This document shows, piece after piece, positions 14,873 to 17,130 of a DNA stretch of 17,130 bases. This DNA comes from an uncultured Blautia sp. (GTDB lineage Bacteria; Bacillota; Clostridia; Lachnospirales; Lachnospiraceae). Both the position numbers and the translations under genes were made by a program. The notes beneath the pieces were generated by a model. That model did no database searches and was not told the origin of the DNA. It was given only the letters and a program-made list of their open reading frames with translations. Every line of letters starts with the position of its first letter. The first letter of the stretch is position 1. The stretch lies in NCBI GenBank assembly GCA_938028845.1, contig CALIZJ010000296.1:1-17130 (forward strand). The letters run 5' to 3'.

Positions 14873-17130
14873 TTATAAAAATTGTTTTCTATATTCCGGC
14901 GGAGTGATATGAAACTTCTGCTGAAAGATTTCAAAAAATTCATCCGTATCTTTGTAGCCGCATATGTTTACAATCTGATAGATATTCATTTTCGGATCTG
15001 CCAGAAGCTTTAAAGCCTGCTTCAGCCGTTCCTCCTGTATAAAGCTTTCGCTGTTCCGCCCTGTCCGTTTTTTCAGATGGCAGTCAAACTGTTCCGCCGT
15101 GTACTGAAAATGGCTGGCAATAGATTCCAGACTTTTGTTCAGGCAGTGCCCCTGGAGATATTCTACCATCTGGTGGGTGCGGATATCTATTCCATAGTAG
15201 CTGTATTCTTCTGAGGTGGACAGATAAGAAAACAGCAGCAGGAAAAATGCTTCCAGGGAAAAAGACTGGTGGAACTCATTGTCCGCATATTCCTGGATAA
15301 TGGAGGTGAGGATGGACTGGGCATGGAGACTGTGTCCAAGAGAAAAGAAGATATAATTTTTCTTTTCCGGACACTCCTCCCGGAAAAAGTCAGATACCAG
15401 GTTATCCTCTTCGTAAAAAGAACTTAAAGTTCTGCTGAAAATTTCCGGGAAAAGGCAGAAATTGATCAGCAAAGTATCCGGCTGCTGGTAACGGAGGGCA
15501 TGTATGGCTTTCTTATTAAGAACAACAAGATCCCCGGCAGCCATGTATATTTCGTTTCCATCGATCACGTTTATGAGAGAACCGCTGCACACATAATTTA
15601 ATTCAAAGTAATTATGGGTGTGGCTTGGAAAATCCCTGGTGACAGAGTGGGTGAGGATATAAAGGTTTTCATCTTTAGGCAGCTTATCTGAAAGTTTATG
15701 CAGATTCTGCAGATTATATAAGTTCTGGGTAAGTTTCTGGCTGTAATGGAGCAGCGTTTCAGGAGAAACAGCGTCAGTGGAGGAGGTTTCCTTCTGATCT
15801 GAAACGGAAACCAGAGGAAAGACCGTTTTGTCTCCATAGGAACGGGTGCTGTGGACATAGGGGCTTTTGTATTCTTTTTGGGCCGGGATGCGGATCTGTA
15901 CCTCTGTTCCGATTCCCTGCTCGCTGGAATAGGAAAGCCCATACTTACTTCCATAAAGTATCTGAAGCCGGCGGTGGGTGTTGTAAACAGCAATGTTGGT
16001 ACCCTTGGAAGAGCTGGAGCCGTCTCCGGAAATGATGCCCGGCAGCTTTTCCGGAGGAATTCCCACTCCGTCATCAGAAATTAAAAGGACAATGTCCTCG
16101 TCTTCCATCCAGCCGGTAAGCACAATGGTGCCGGACTTGCTGTCTTTTTCCAGGATACCATGCAGGACGGCGTTTTCTATAACCGGCTGCAAAGTAAGCT
16201 TGGGAATCTGATATTCCATAAGCTCATCGGGAATATCAGAGATGAAGGAAATGCTGTCGTGGTAACGCATATTCTGCAGATGGATGTAAATGGAGACATG
16301 CTCTTCCTCCTGGGCAATGGTGCTGATGCCTTTTTTCCGGCTTAAGGTCAGCTTATAAAAACGGGAAAGATTCTGCACCGCATTGCTTACTTCCTCTGTG
16401 CGGCCCTGCTGTGCCAGCCAGTTGATCATATCCATGGTATTGTATAGAAAGTGCGGGTTGATCTGTGCCTGGAGAGAATTAAATTCAGCGATACGCAGAT
16501 CTTCCGCAGCCTTACCCTGATCCTCAATAAGTTTGTCTATTTTTCTGGTCATATAGTTATAGGTATCGATAAGGTCACCAATTTCATCATGGGCGGTAGG
16601 ACCGTCTAAGGGAACGGGAAGTCCCTGGCGGACTTGGCGCATCTGGCTGATGACAGAGGAGATACGGTTGGTGATGGAACGGGCGAGTATGTTTGCCAGG
16701 ATTACCGCAAATATCAAAAAGGCGATATAAAGAACCCCATACTGTACCATCAGCGTATTTCCCTGGTGGATCAAAGGCCGGGAAGGCAAAATGGTAACCA
16801 TGAACCATCCCGGCTGACTGATCCGGTAAAAGCAGGCGTATACTTTTTCATTTACGATAGTCCGCTCGATAAAATTGTTTGAGGACATTACAGAATCTTC
16901 TATGGATTCATAGTCCAGCCAGTAGATTCCTGAAAGGGAAATGTCTGAGGAGGCTACCAGAGAATTTCTCTCGTTTACAATATAGGATACGCTTCCATCT
17001 AATCCCAGGTTATCAGAAAGAATCTGATTGATCTGCTCTGAAGAATAATAAACGGCTGCGTAGCAGGTATGGGGCGCACCCTCATAGTAAAGGGATACTG
17101 CGCGGATGTACGCCATATCTCCATAGTTTT
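14873..17130 (-). CDS. Membrane histidine kinase fused to cupin and AraC DNA-binding domain (N-terminus outside window)
   Basis: The frame is open through the right window edge (NYGD precedes the Met at 17116), so the true start is missing. Residue numbers here count from that Met. Residues 1-115 are the end of a Cache-like extracellular sensor, 124-146 a membrane helix, 147-200 HAMP, and 205-290 a His_kinase segment with His222 in QINPHFLYN. Residues 305-412 are an HATPase domain with VIENAVLHG and SDDGVGI. Instead of stopping, the frame continues through a 70-residue linker with a helical stretch (455-480). It then enters a cupin-like AraC sensor domain (486-565, FPSHTHNYFELNYVCSG, AAGDLVVLN) and ends in a two-HTH AraC domain (648-747). 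No receiver domain is present. There is no Met between 337 and 525, so a separate AraC start is not evident. The usual form is two genes or a kinase-receiver-AraC hybrid. It presumably regulates a sugar locus to the right. Confidence 0.88.
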   Translation of the reverse strand, partial: NYGDMAYIRAVSLYYEGAPHTCYAAVYYSSEQINQILSDNLGLDGSVSYIVNERNSLVASSDISLSGIYWLDYESIEDSVMSSNNFIERTIVNEKVYACFYRISQPGWFMVTILPSRPLIHQGNTLMVQYGVLYIAFLIFAVILANILARSITNRISSVISQMRQVRQGLPVPLDGPTAHDEIGDLIDTYNYMTRKIDKLIEDQGKAAEDLRIAEFNSLQAQINPHFLYNTMDMINWLAQQGRTEEVSNAVQNLSRFYKLTLSRKKGISTIAQEEEHVSIYIHLQNMRYHDSISFISDIPDELMEYQIPKLTLQPVIENAVLHGILEKDSKSGTIVLTGWMEDEDIVLLISDDGVGIPPEKLPGIISGDGSSSSKGTNIAVYNTHRRLQILYGSKYGLSYSSEQGIGTEVQIRIPAQKEYKSPYVHSTRSYGDKTVFPLVSVSDQKETSSTDAVSPETLLHYSQKLTQNLYNLQNLHKLSDKLPKDENLYILTHSVTRDFPSHTHNYFELNYVCSGSLINVIDGNEIYMAAGDLVVLNKKAIHALRYQQPDTLLINFCLFPEIFSRTLSSFYEEDNLVSDFFREECPEKKNYIFFSLGHSLHAQSILTSIIQEYADNEFHQSFSLEAFFLLLFSYLSTSEEYSYYGIDIRTHQMVEYLQGHCLNKSLESIASHFQYTAEQFDCHLKKRTGRNSESFIQEERLKQALKLLADPKMNIYQIVNICGYKDTDEFFEIFQQKFHITPPEYRKQFL

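Noticed and set aside
15598..16074. 158-codon - strand frame overlapping the kinase/AraC junction in another register
   Set aside because: The main frame encodes coherent kinase and AraC domains on both sides. The alternative frame is Pro/Arg/Ser-rich and featureless, so it is a shadow frame and not evidence of a frameshift.

Overview
The window looks like chromosome from a gut-type Firmicute of the Clostridia, most likely Lachnospiraceae. The reasons are the moderate-to-low G+C, strong AGGAGG-type ribosome binding sites, YesM/YesN-type two-component proteins, CUT2 sugar ABC transporters and dense Rho-independent terminators. This assignment comes from gene content and style, because no rRNA or other phylogenetic marker is present. 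I see no tRNA, rRNA, CRISPR array, insertion sequence or phage gene.

Layout on the + strand: (1) 1-2068 holds the 3' end of a GH63/MGH1-like glycosidase gene, overlapping by 17 nt a complete GH43 beta-xylosidase/arabinofuranosidase-type gene and closed by a strong terminator. (2) 2069-2348 has no convincing gene and may contain a decayed remnant plus a weak promoter. (3) 2349-6758 is a tightly overlapping sensory cassette: an AraC-type response regulator (YesN-like), a Cache/HAMP sensor kinase (YesM-like) and a membrane-anchored sugar-binding protein. (4) 6814-6860 is a long perfect hairpin that separates the sensor genes from the transporter genes. (5) 6945-11768 encodes a complete CUT2 ABC sugar importer in the order permease, double ATPase, second permease, secreted binding protein, ending in a terminator. 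A separate hairpin without a T-tract precedes the binding-protein gene. (6) 12060-13466 is rhamnulokinase (rhaB) with its own promoter region and terminator. (7) 13646-14407 is a DUF1624/HGSNAT-like membrane protein.

On the - strand, converging on this, are a small DUF3783-type protein (14827-14441) and, upstream of it, a large protein cut by the window end (17130-14873). The large protein fuses a YesM-type membrane histidine kinase to a cupin plus AraC DNA-binding region, with no receiver domain between them.

How the genes may work together (inference): the YesN/YesM/anchored-binding-protein trio senses an extracellular sugar and controls the adjacent importer and perhaps rhaB. The glycosidases release sugars from plant or host glycans. 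The importer has two different permeases, as the rhizobial rhamnose importer RhaSTPQ does, and rhaB lies next door, so L-rhamnose is a reasonable candidate substrate. Two-permease CUT2 importers for other sugars (YtfQRT-YjfF, FruEKFG) keep this open. The most unusual item is the kinase-cupin-AraC fusion at the right end, a membrane protein that appears to carry its own transcription factor.
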